Of a DNA stretch of 10,314 bases, positions 1 to 6,045 are shown piece after piece. Position numbers and translations under genes: made by a program. The notes under the pieces are model-generated. The model searched no databases. It was given only the letters and a program-made list of their open reading frames with translations, and was not told where the DNA came from. Position 1 is the first letter of the stretch. Each line of letters opens with the position of its first letter. Source of the stretch: Dehalococcoidia bacterium (GTDB lineage Bacteria; Chloroflexota; Dehalococcoidia; JACVQG01; JAHKAY01); contig JASLQE010000111.1 of assembly GCA_030744635.1 (NCBI GenBank), positions 1 through 10,314 of the forward strand. The letters are read 5' to 3'.

Positions 1-79
1 GGCGCGCCCCCCCCCCGCCCCCGCGCCTCGGTCGTCCTTCTACGCGCCCTAGGTTGTTTTGCTCATCGCACCACACCCC

Positions 80-104
80 GCCAACCCGGGCAGAGCCGGT
101 TGGC
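80..104 (+). terminator. Hairpin upstream of the TRAP promoter, possible terminator of an upstream gene
   Basis: GCCAACC at 80-86 pairs with GGTTGGC at 98-104. Inside this, GGC at 89-91 pairs with GCC at 95-97 around an AGA loop, leaving a two-base CG bulge. The result is a stem of about 10 bp lying upstream of the TRAP operon's -35 box. The following bases on the + strand (CACCCCTCTTT) are only weakly T-rich, so intrinsic termination is a guess. No gene can be supported in positions 1-136; the first 27 bases contain only G and C. Confidence 0.35.
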
Positions 105-136
105 CACCCCTCTTTGAAGCAACCTCGCTGTAGGGA

Positions 137-166
137 TTGACAAAACCCGGTGTTTGATGATATAAC
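137..166 (+). promoter_or_regulatory. Sigma70-type promoter of the TRAP operon
   Basis: A perfect -35 hexamer TTGACA lies at 137-142. After an 18-nt spacer comes TATAAC at 161-166, a 5 of 6 match to the -10 consensus. TGA at 158-160 immediately before it makes an extended -10. Transcription would start near 172-174, giving a leader of about 20 nt with a G-rich Shine-Dalgarno (AGGGGGG, 185-191) before dctP. No clear operator dyad was seen, so the operon may be expressed fairly constitutively; that is inference. Confidence 0.75.
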
Positions 167-193
167 TCGCCCAACACACCGTATAGGGGGGCT

Positions 194-1291
194 ATGATGA
201 AGGGACTCATGGTATGGGTTTCAGTGCTGGCAGTGGCGATATTGCTGGCCGTCACCGCTTGTGGTGGGGAGGCTACGCCAGCCCCGGCACCGGCGGCGAC
301 TGCCGCACCAGCAGCGACCGCCGCTCCGGCTGCTGCTCCTGCAAAGACCTATGAATTCCAGTTCGCCCATTTCGCCACGCCGGAGAAGGGCCCCAGGTGG
401 CAGATGGCCCTGCGGTGGTCCGAATTGGTGGAGGAGGAGACCGACGGCCAGGTGAAGATTGAGGTCTTCCCGGCCAATCAGTTGGTCAAAGTGTCCGAGA
501 CGGTGACCGCCCTTGGGCAGGGTGCCCTTGACGGCGCATTCCACCCGGATGCCTACTTGGTGGGCATAGAACCGGCCAGCGAATGGGGCCTCATGCCCGG
601 CCTAACATTGCCGCAAGACTACTATGACATCTACTATGACTTGGGCTTGCTGGACCTGCTAAACAGTACCTACATGGAGAACGGCATCTACAGTTCTGGC
701 TTTTATTCTCCAGGTTCTGTGGATATCGTGGTACATAGTAAGAAACATGTCATGACGCCTGATGACCTGAAGGGTAAGAAGATGCGCATGTGGGGCGGTA
801 CTTGGGCGCAGGTGTTCAAAGAGATAGGAACCGGCCTAGTTACCATGCCATCAGCAGAGGCATACATTGCCATGCAGAGAGGCACGGTAGAGGGTGCGGG
901 TTCAGCAATGGCCGCCGCTTACGGCCTCAAGTGGATGGAGGTGGCCCCATACTGGAGCTACTTCGCAGAGGGAGGACTGGGCGGTCCCTATTCCGTCCAC
1001 GCCCTGTTCTCACAGCGGGCCTGGGGCAGCCTGTCATCCAACCTCCAACAGGGGGTGCTATCGGCCAGCCAGAAGCTGATACCTTTGGCCGCTAAGGCCC
1101 GTGCTGACTGGGATGCCGGCCTTGTGGACTTGGCAACCTCCGAGGGCGCCGACATTAAGGTTCCCGACCCTAAACCCTGGGTAGAGCAGGTGGGTCCTCT
1201 AGCGAAACGGCTTTACCTGGAGCGGGGTGGCGACATGGCGGGAAAGATATGGGCTGATGTAGAGGCCTGGCACGAAAAGACAGGCCGATAA
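194..1291 (+). CDS. dctP: TRAP transporter solute-binding lipoprotein, DctP family
   Basis: This is the extracytoplasmic receptor of a TRAP (tripartite ATP-independent periplasmic) transporter. It should capture an organic acid outside the membrane and pass it to DctQM. The 365-residue product starts with a lipoprotein signal: a hydrophobic stretch at residues 7-20 and lipobox V-T-A-C with Cys23. An Ala/Pro/Thr-rich linker follows to about residue 50, then the DctP fold (opening YEFQFAH). The segment DLKGKKMRMWGG carries Arg198, placed like the carboxylate-binding Arg of the family, and PSAEAYIAMQRGTVEGA is a typical DctP stretch. The predicted lipid anchor fits a cell that tethers its binding proteins. 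The AGGGGGG ribosome site is only 2 nt from the ATG at 194 and 5 nt from the ATG at 197, so the true start may be the second Met. It is first in an operon, with dctQ 42 nt downstream. The substrate cannot be read from the sequence; dicarboxylates, sugar acids and other carboxylates are all possible. Confidence 0.93.
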   Translation: MMKGLMVWVSVLAVAILLAVTACGGEATPAPAPAATAAPAATAAPAAAPAKTYEFQFAHFATPEKGPRWQMALRWSELVEEETDGQVKIEVFPANQLVKVSETVTALGQGALDGAFHPDAYLVGIEPASEWGLMPGLTLPQDYYDIYYDLGLLDLLNSTYMENGIYSSGFYSPGSVDIVVHSKKHVMTPDDLKGKKMRMWGGTWAQVFKEIGTGLVTMPSAEAYIAMQRGTVEGAGSAMAAAYGLKWMEVAPYWSYFAEGGLGGPYSVHALFSQRAWGSLSSNLQQGVLSASQKLIPLAAKARADWDAGLVDLATSEGADIKVPDPKPWVEQVGPLAKRLYLERGGDMAGKIWADVEAWHEKTGR

Positions 1292-1333
1292 ATACCCGGT
1301 CACCCCTGGATTAACGTACCTCCGGGAGGCCGA

Positions 1334-1858
1334 GTGGGCAGAATATTTTTCTGGATAGACCAGGCATGTAGGGGCGGCGGCATTGCCGCCGCCTTGGCCC
1401 TGTTTGTCATGAGCCTCATAACCTTCTATGAAGTGCTCATGCGATATGTCTTCAACCGTCCCACTATTTGGGTGCACGAGGTCGGGGGCTACCTATTGGT
1501 GGTTATCGGCATGCTGGCTGCCGCTTATACGCTGCTCCACGAGCGACATGTGCGGGTTGACTTGGTCCTGTTGCGCTTGCCCTTACGGGTGCAGGCGTGG
1601 CTGACTCTGATTACATATACCCTCGCTCTGGCGTTTTTCTTCTCCTTCCTCACTTATTATGGGTGGAACATGCTCTTGGAGGCGGTACGCACCGGATCCA
1701 AGAATATGTTCGGCATTCTGGAAACACCCTACTGGCTGACCTACTGGATGGTGCCGTTGGGAGCGTTGCTGGTCTGCTTACAACTGCTTTCACGGATGTA
1801 CCGCACCGTACTGTGGCTCCGGAGCGAGGGTGACCGCCCCGTGATTGAAGGAGGATAG
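1334..1858 (+). CDS. dctQ: TRAP transporter small membrane subunit DctQ (copy 1)
   Basis: DctQ is the four-helix small membrane subunit that pairs with DctM and helps dock the DctP receptor. The 174-residue product shows four hydrophobic segments, at roughly residues 14-35, 50-68, 90-112 and 133-152. It also has the family stretch YEVLMRYVFNRPTIWVHE, a good match to the DctQ core. It starts with GTG at 1334, preceded by GGGAGG at 1324-1329. The homologous Met-x-Arg-x-Phe-Phe-Trp-Ile-Asp-Gln opening in the second copy supports this start. The end of the gene carries a strong Shine-Dalgarno (AAGGAGG, 1848-1854) for dctM, which begins 3 nt after the stop, so the two are probably translationally coupled. 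Near its 5' end is a perfect 9-bp GC-rich inverted repeat (1373-1393). The sequence is closely related to the DctQ copy after dctM. Confidence 0.92.
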   Translation: MGRIFFWIDQACRGGGIAAALALFVMSLITFYEVLMRYVFNRPTIWVHEVGGYLLVVIGMLAAAYTLLHERHVRVDLVLLRLPLRVQAWLTLITYTLALAFFFSFLTYYGWNMLLEAVRTGSKNMFGILETPYWLTYWMVPLGALLVCLQLLSRMYRTVLWLRSEGDRPVIEGG

Positions 1859-1861
1859 CCG

Positions 1862-3172
1862 GTGGAATGGTGGCTCGCAGGGTCAATTGTCGGGGTCGGC
1901 TTGCTTACTCTGCTGGCTTCCGGTATGCCTATAGGCTTTGCGGCCGGGGTGCTGGGGGTGGTGGGCTTGCTTATCACTGGCAAGTCTATTGCTCTTTTTT
2001 CCATATCCACTTGGGCCTATGGCACCCTGGCCGACTTTATTCTCATCGCCCTGCCCCTGTTCATATTTATGGCCGAGGTGCTGGCCTTTACCGGCCTCAG
2101 TGACGACCTGTTTGACGCCCTGGATAAATGGATGGGCAAACTGCCCGGCGGCTTGGCGGTGGCCAGTGTGGGCGCCTGTGCCGCTTTTGCCGCCTCATCC
2201 GGCTCCAGTACCGCTACCGCCGCCACAATGGGTGTGATTACCATCCCGGAGATGCTGAAACGGGGGTATAACAAAAGCTTCTGCACCGGGGCTGTGGCCG
2301 CCGGTGGCACTCTGGGTATTCTCATCCCTCCCAGCATCGCCATGATTATTTATGGCATCTGGGTGGAGCAGTCTATAGGCAAACTGTTTGTGGCCGGCTT
2401 CATCCCCGGCATAATGACCGCTGTCATGATGATGACCTTCATTGTGATAGCGGCTGCGGTACGTCCCACCCTTGCCCCCAGGGGTGAGTCGGCCAGGGTA
2501 ACCTGGGGGGAGCGCTTCATCGCCCTGTTCAAGGTATGGCCGATAGTAGCCGTGTTCCTCTCCATCATGGGCACCATCTATTTTGGCATCGCGACCCCTA
2601 CGGAGGCGGCGGCTATCGGGGTGGTGGTGGTGCTGGCCTTTGCCGCTTTCAGGCGTAAGCTGACCCTCCACAACCTGAGTCAGGCTCTGCTTGGGGCGGT
2701 GCGGCTCTCGGTTTTTATCCTGATGCTGATTATCGGCATGACCATCCTGGCTTACCTGTTGACCACCCTGCGCATCCCGCAAGAGCTATCCGCCTGGGTG
2801 GTGGGGCTGGGGCTCTCCAAATGGGGGGTCATCTGGGCTATGATTGCAACCTACTTTGTAATGGGAATGTTCCTGGATGTGATAGGCATGCTAATGCTGA
2901 CCCTGCCCATATTTTTCCCCATAGCCATGGCCCTGGGATTTGACCCCATCTGGTACGGCATAATGCTGGTGCTCAATATGGAAGTAGCCCTGCTCACACC
3001 TCCGGTGGGCCTGAATGTATACGTCCTCAAGGGAGTGGTAGATCCGTTTGGGGTAAGGGTAGAGGATATTTTCAAGGGAGTTGTTCCCTTTGTCGCTATT
3101 CTTCTGATAAGCATGGTACTGCTGCAGATATGGCCTGAGATTGCCCTGTGGCTTCCCAGCACCATGCAATGA
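1862..3172 (+). CDS. dctM: TRAP transporter large membrane subunit DctM
   Basis: DctM is the transport channel of the TRAP system, an ion-coupled secondary importer of about 12 helices in the cytoplasmic membrane. The 436 residues match the usual length. Family signatures are clear: a Ser/Thr/Ala-rich loop with SGSS and ATMGVITIPEM (about residues 116-135), GTLGILIPPS just after it, and GIATPTEAAAIGVV in the second half, the paired hairpin and repeat motifs of the DctM/DedA-like permease fold. LLTPPVGLNVYVLKG near the C terminus is also typical. The start is GTG at 1862, 7 nt after a strong AAGGAGG inside dctQ. No frameshift or truncation is visible. The stop is followed by a 76-nt gap and then a second dctQ; no second dctM is present. 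Confidence 0.95.
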   Translation: MEWWLAGSIVGVGLLTLLASGMPIGFAAGVLGVVGLLITGKSIALFSISTWAYGTLADFILIALPLFIFMAEVLAFTGLSDDLFDALDKWMGKLPGGLAVASVGACAAFAASSGSSTATAATMGVITIPEMLKRGYNKSFCTGAVAAGGTLGILIPPSIAMIIYGIWVEQSIGKLFVAGFIPGIMTAVMMMTFIVIAAAVRPTLAPRGESARVTWGERFIALFKVWPIVAVFLSIMGTIYFGIATPTEAAAIGVVVVLAFAAFRRKLTLHNLSQALLGAVRLSVFILMLIIGMTILAYLLTTLRIPQELSAWVVGLGLSKWGVIWAMIATYFVMGMFLDVIGMLMLTLPIFFPIAMALGFDPIWYGIMLVLNMEVALLTPPVGLNVYVLKGVVDPFGVRVEDIFKGVVPFVAILLISMVLLQIWPEIALWLPSTMQ

Positions 3173-3209
3173 TGGACCTGTACAAGTAACTAAGCCGGCT
3201 ATACACGCA

Positions 3210-3223
3210 CGGTTTCTAAACCG
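3210..3223. repeat. Short inverted repeat between dctM and the second dctQ
   Basis: CGGTTT at 3210-3215 and AAACCG at 3218-3223 are perfect inverted repeats with a 2-nt gap; the hairpin would fold with a larger loop by opening its inner pairs. It lies in the 76-nt dctM-dctQ' spacer and has no T-tract after it, so it is not an obvious terminator. It may be chance. Confidence 0.25.
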
Positions 3224-3248
3224 GGTCGGCTTGCTTTGCCGGAGTTTA

Positions 3249-3809
3249 ATGAGCAGGTTTTTCTTTTGGATAGACCAACTGTGTAGGTGTGGGGGTGTAA
3301 TAGCCGCCCTGGCCCTTTTCGTAATGAGCCTGACTACCACCTATGAAGTGATAATGCGCTATGTTTTCAACAGACCAACCACGTGGGTGCATGAGACGGG
3401 GGCATCTCTGGTAGTGGTCATCGGCATGCTGGGAGCGGCCTATGTCCTGCTCCACGATAATCATGTGCGGGCGGACCTGATACTGGTCCGTGTCCCCCGT
3501 CAGACGCAGAGCTGGTTGGATCTGGCGACCTCAGCCGTGGCTCTGGCCTTCTTCTTCGCTCTACTAACCTACTTCGGCTGGAGGATGTCCGTGGCGGCAG
3601 CGCCCCACAACTCCACACCGGTATTTGGCATAACGGTGCTCCGCTACGGCTGGGCCTACTGGCTGGTGCCCGTTGGAGCGTTACTGGTCTGCCTGCAACT
3701 CATTTCCCGCATGTACCGTAACTTAATGTGGCTCAGAGGCAAAAGGGAAAGTATGGTTAAGGAGGGGGCTTGGCTGGAAGTAGGCCCACCGCCGGAAAAA
3801 GCGCTCTGA
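3249..3809 (+). CDS. dctQ: TRAP transporter small membrane subunit DctQ (copy 2, after dctM)
   Basis: This is a second DctQ four-helix subunit of 186 residues. An ungapped hand alignment with copy 1 gives about 105 identities over the first 163 residues. Blocks such as LALFVMSL, RYVFNRPT, GALLVCLQ and SRMYR are kept. The copies differ most in the loop between helices 3 and 4 and in the C-terminal tail, which is about 12 residues longer here and rich in Lys, Glu and Pro. The ATG at 3249 was chosen because GGAG at 3241-3244 precedes it and because the product then begins exactly like copy 1. An upstream in-frame ATG at 3141 would overlap dctM and add 36 residues with no counterpart. The gene appears to be last in the operon. 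It could be an alternative partner for the same DctM, or the remnant of a second transporter that lost its dctM. The reading frame is intact, which suggests it is kept under selection. Confidence 0.9.
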   Translation: MSRFFFWIDQLCRCGGVIAALALFVMSLTTTYEVIMRYVFNRPTTWVHETGASLVVVIGMLGAAYVLLHDNHVRADLILVRVPRQTQSWLDLATSAVALAFFFALLTYFGWRMSVAAAPHNSTPVFGITVLRYGWAYWLVPVGALLVCLQLISRMYRNLMWLRGKRESMVKEGAWLEVGPPPEKAL

Positions 3810-3813
3810 ACAG

Positions 3814-4881
3814 CTAAATGTTGAACAGGAAGGTGATTATATCACCGTCCTGCACCGGGTAGGTCTTGCCCTCCAGCCGCATTTGGCCGTGGCGCCGGGC
3901 CTCGGATAGGCTCCCCGCCTTCGCCAGGTTCTCCAGGGACACCACCTCGGCTCGGATAAAGCCCCGCTCCATATCGGAGTGTATTTTGCCCGCCGCCCGC
4001 TGGGCGGGTGTGTCTTTGGGCACCGGCCATGCCCGTAGCTCCGAAGATGCCGTGGTGAAGAAGGTGGCCAGTCCGAGCAAGCTGTAGACAAGGGAAACAA
4101 GGCGCACCACCGCCGGCTCCGGTACGCCCATGGCCTCACGGAACGGGGCCGCCTCTTCAGCGGGAAGTTGGCACAGCTCCATTTCCAGCCGGGCACTAAG
4201 GACAATAAACTGGTGGCCGGGCCGCCGGTAGCGTTGCCGCCAGGTGGCCTCTACCGTGGCGGCCTGCGTTAGGTCCTCCTCCCCGATGTTGACCACCACC
4301 AACAGCGGCCTGGTACTAAGAAGTGGGAAACCCTCCAAAAGGCGGGCCTCCTCTGCATTTATGGCCTGCTCACGTAACGGCACCTTCTGCTCCAAACCGG
4401 CCTTAAGCCGTGACAGCAAAAGCTGCTCCTGGGCCATAGCTTCCCGCTCCTGTGGCTTACCCTTGTGCCCCTGCTCCCGAATCCGCTCCAGGCGCCGCTC
4501 TAGGAGGGCCAGGTCGGCGAAGACCAGCTCCCACTCCATGGCGGCCATGTCTCGGTGAGGATCCACGCTCCCTTCTGGGTGAGGCACCCTATCGTCGGCA
4601 AAGGCCCTCACCACCAGCAGGAAAGCATCCACATTACCCAGGCGTGAGAGTATGTCACCGCGCCAGTCCGGGGGTGGAGGGGACACATCGGCGTACCGGA
4701 CCTCCGCGGGGACCGTTTTCCTGGGGTTGAGAAGTGCTGCCAGTGCTTTCAGGCGTGTATCCTGAACATGGGCTACCCCTATGCGCACCGGTGACGGCAT
4801 CGCCTCGCCGCGGCCGGCGGTTACGGCCTCAAACAATGCACTGCGGCCACTACCGGGCAGGCCAATGATTGCCAACTCCAC
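3814..4881 (-). CDS. ychF: Divergent YchF/OLA1-like P-loop NTPase with degenerate nucleotide-binding motifs
   Basis: The family comprises ribosome-associated P-loop ATPases of the Obg group (YchF in bacteria, OLA1 in eukaryotes). The 355-residue product has the expected order: P-loop domain, an Arg/Glu-rich helical insert (about 113-185), and a C-terminal TGS domain (about 268-355). Its signature pieces LATFFTT, KIHSDMERGFIRAEV and VQDGDIITF are very well kept. NIGE at 198-201 matches the NxxE motif that gives YchF its preference for ATP. However, the Walker A loop reads GLPGSGRS (7-14), with Arg13 where the family has the catalytic Lys. The DxAG (G3) region is replaced by D65-V-S-P-P-P-P, and the loop after it is shortened. 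This suggests weak or absent hydrolysis and a paralogue distinct from a standard ychF that may lie elsewhere. The start is GTG at 4881: an in-frame TAA lies close upstream, no Shine-Dalgarno is visible, and a -10-like TAATAT sits 6 nt before it. It converges on dctQ copy 2 with a 4-nt gap. Confidence 0.88.
   Translation of the reverse strand: MELAIIGLPGSGRSALFEAVTAGRGEAMPSPVRIGVAHVQDTRLKALAALLNPRKTVPAEVRYADVSPPPPDWRGDILSRLGNVDAFLLVVRAFADDRVPHPEGSVDPHRDMAAMEWELVFADLALLERRLERIREQGHKGKPQEREAMAQEQLLLSRLKAGLEQKVPLREQAINAEEARLLEGFPLLSTRPLLVVVNIGEEDLTQAATVEATWRQRYRRPGHQFIVLSARLEMELCQLPAEEAAPFREAMGVPEPAVVRLVSLVYSLLGLATFFTTASSELRAWPVPKDTPAQRAAGKIHSDMERGFIRAEVVSLENLAKAGSLSEARRHGQMRLEGKTYPVQDGDIITFLFNI
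3826..3852. terminator. 27-nt imperfect palindrome at the convergent dctQ'/ychF ends
   Basis: CAGGA (3826-3830) pairs with TCCTG (3848-3852), and GGTGAT (3832-3837) with ATCACC (3841-3846). There is one A/G mismatch between the two blocks and a TAT loop at 3838-3840, giving 11 paired bases per arm. It begins 16 nt after the dctQ' stop and lies inside the last codons of the ychF-like gene. Neither side has a strong T-tract: TTCAACATTT follows on the minus strand, and a GC-rich sequence follows on the plus strand. It could form the 3' end of both convergent transcripts, but the coding constraint of the ychF-like gene also shapes it. Confidence 0.4.
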
Positions 4882-4887
4882 ACGGCA

Positions 4888-4893
4888 ATATTA
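4888..4893 (-). promoter_or_regulatory. Putative -10 element for a leaderless ychF-like transcript
   Basis: On the minus strand the hexamer TAATAT (4893 down to 4888) is followed by exactly 6 nt and then the GTG start at 4881. That distance places transcription initiation at or next to the start codon, the usual layout of leaderless bacterial mRNAs. No Shine-Dalgarno precedes the GTG. No good -35 box was found: the best T-rich stretch is about 20 nt upstream. Confidence 0.45.
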
Positions 4894-4921
4894 ACATAGC
4901 CGCCAGGGGCGGTGGTAAAAT
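4891..4921 (+). promoter_or_regulatory. Putative promoter for a leaderless holA transcript
   Basis: TTAACA at 4891-4896 (5 of 6 to the -35 consensus) and TAAAAT at 4916-4921 (5 of 6 to the -10 consensus) are separated by 19 nt. The -10 ends exactly 6 nt before the GTG start at 4928. A small dyad, CCGCC at 4900-4904 and GGCGG at 4908-4912, lies in the spacer. The -35 box overlaps the -10 hexamer of the opposing ychF-like gene by three bases, so the two promoters may exclude each other. Confidence 0.5.
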
Positions 4922-4927
4922 AGGGCT

Positions 4928-5902
4928 GTGATACTTATCCTGTGGGGTGCGGATGATTTCTCCCTGACAGAGCACCTCCGCTCGCTCAGGCAGGAGCTGG
5001 GAGAGCCTTCTCTGGCCGAAGCCAACACCACCTGGTTGGAAGGCCGCTTCTCCGCCAGGGAGTTGGCCGATGCCTGTGGTGCCAGCCCTTTCTTTATATC
5101 CCGTCGGCTGGTCATCGCAGCAGGGCTGCTCGCCCGTTTTGCCTCCCGAGGGGAGGGGGAACAGCCATCCGGTGAGGTTGAGATAAAGGCTTTCACGGAA
5201 GCCCTGGAGGCGGTGCCAGAGTCTACTTTGCTTGTGCTTACCGAGGAAAGCCTGAAACGGGACAGTCCCCTGTTCAAGAAACTACGGGGCCGGGCCGAGG
5301 TGCGGGAGTTCACCCCACCACGGTGGGCAGAGCTGCAGATGTGGATACAGAAGCGGGTGCAGCAGTCCGGCGGACAGATAGTGCCGGGCGCAGTACGGCT
5401 ACTGGCCGATGCCGCAGGGGATAATCTGTGGAGCCTGGCCAATGAGGTGGAGAAGCTGGTCCTCTTTAGCGGGGGACAGCCTATTGACGAGCGGATGGTG
5501 CGCCACCTGGTGGGCCAGATGCGGGAGGCGAACCTGTTCCGGCTTACCGAGTCCCTGCTGCAGGGTCGGGCTGCCGGGGCAGGACAGGGCTTGCACAAGC
5601 TCCTGGACGGTGGTATGCAGCCGGTTCAGATATTGGGGTTCATGGCTCGCCAGTTCCGCAGCCTGGTCATGGCCCAGGACCTTCTGGGGCAGGGGCTGAA
5701 ACCCGAGGAGATGGGCCAGCGCCTGAACATCCACCACCCTTATGCCTTGAAACAGACCGTTTCCCAGGCCAGGCAATACCCCTTCAGCCGGCTCCAGACG
5801 GCCCTGGAACGCTTGTTGGAAACAGACCTTGCCATTAAAACGGGGCGCTGGGACGGTGGGTTGGCGGTGGACTTTCTGGTTGCCAGCCTGTGCACCGGCT
5901 GA
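4928..5902 (+). CDS. holA: DNA polymerase III subunit delta
   Basis: Delta is the subunit of the clamp-loader complex that opens the beta sliding clamp during chromosome replication. The 324 residues are close to the usual length of about 330-345. The N-terminal opening ILILWGADDF followed by a helix is typical of bacterial delta. GASPFFISRRLVIA (about 51-64) matches the position where E. coli delta inserts its Leu73-Phe74 wedge into the clamp; here the pair would be Phe55-Phe56. The middle carries the WAELQMWIQKRVQQ.GGQIVPGAV segment and DNLWSLANEVEKLVLF (about 159-174), a hallmark of delta that leads into the C-terminal collar helices. As expected for delta, there is no Walker A loop. The start is GTG at 4928; AGGG only 2 nt before it is too close to be a good ribosome site, fitting a leaderless message. 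It is divergent from the ychF-like gene and convergent with the paaK-like gene. Confidence 0.93.
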   Translation: MILILWGADDFSLTEHLRSLRQELGEPSLAEANTTWLEGRFSARELADACGASPFFISRRLVIAAGLLARFASRGEGEQPSGEVEIKAFTEALEAVPESTLLVLTEESLKRDSPLFKKLRGRAEVREFTPPRWAELQMWIQKRVQQSGGQIVPGAVRLLADAAGDNLWSLANEVEKLVLFSGGQPIDERMVRHLVGQMREANLFRLTESLLQGRAAGAGQGLHKLLDGGMQPVQILGFMARQFRSLVMAQDLLGQGLKPEEMGQRLNIHHPYALKQTVSQARQYPFSRLQTALERLLETDLAIKTGRWDGGLAVDFLVASLCTG

Positions 5903-6003
5903 TCGCCCTCAACCAGCCCCCAGATGACAGCCACGGCACTTTGTATTTGCAGCCTGTGCCCATACCGGCAGCCATACCAACTCACCACGGGGATTTGGTG
6001 TGA

Positions 6004-6025
6004 AGGCCGTACGCGGCCTCGTTTT
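6004..6025 (+). terminator. Candidate intrinsic terminator of holA
   Basis: AGGCCG at 6004-6009 and CGGCCT at 6014-6019 form a perfect 6-bp GC-rich stem with a TACG tetraloop. CG and then TTTT (6022-6025) follow. It lies in the 143-nt gap between the convergent holA and paaK-like genes, about 100 nt after the holA stop, on the right strand for holA. The short T-run makes it a moderate candidate. The rest of 5903-6045 shows no gene; I noticed only a repeated CCATACC at about 5959 and 5971. Confidence 0.5.
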
Positions 6026-6045
6026 GGCGGCAGCGGGGGTGGATG

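Noticed and set aside
49..255. A 68-codon minus-strand frame over the dctP promoter
   Set aside because: It runs through the promoter and the dctP signal peptide region, has no visible ribosome site or motif, and its sequence looks like non-coding translation.
275..345. Repetitive Ala/Pro/Thr codons in dctP as a possible microsatellite
   Set aside because: They encode the flexible linker after the lipidated Cys, which is normal for Chloroflexota-style lipoproteins, and the codons are mixed and not tandemly identical.
2195..2782. A 195-codon minus-strand open frame inside dctM
   Set aside because: Its product is rich in His, Gln and Gly with no domain, and lies wholly under a well-supported DctM.
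3141..3248. Longer start for the second dctQ at ATG 3141
   Set aside because: It would overlap the end of dctM and add 36 residues with no counterpart in DctQ copy 1. The ATG at 3249 has its own GGAG and gives a homologous N terminus.
5903..6045. Search for a tRNA or small RNA in the holA/paaK gap
   Set aside because: No cloverleaf or CCA-type end was seen; only the short terminator-like hairpin could be supported.
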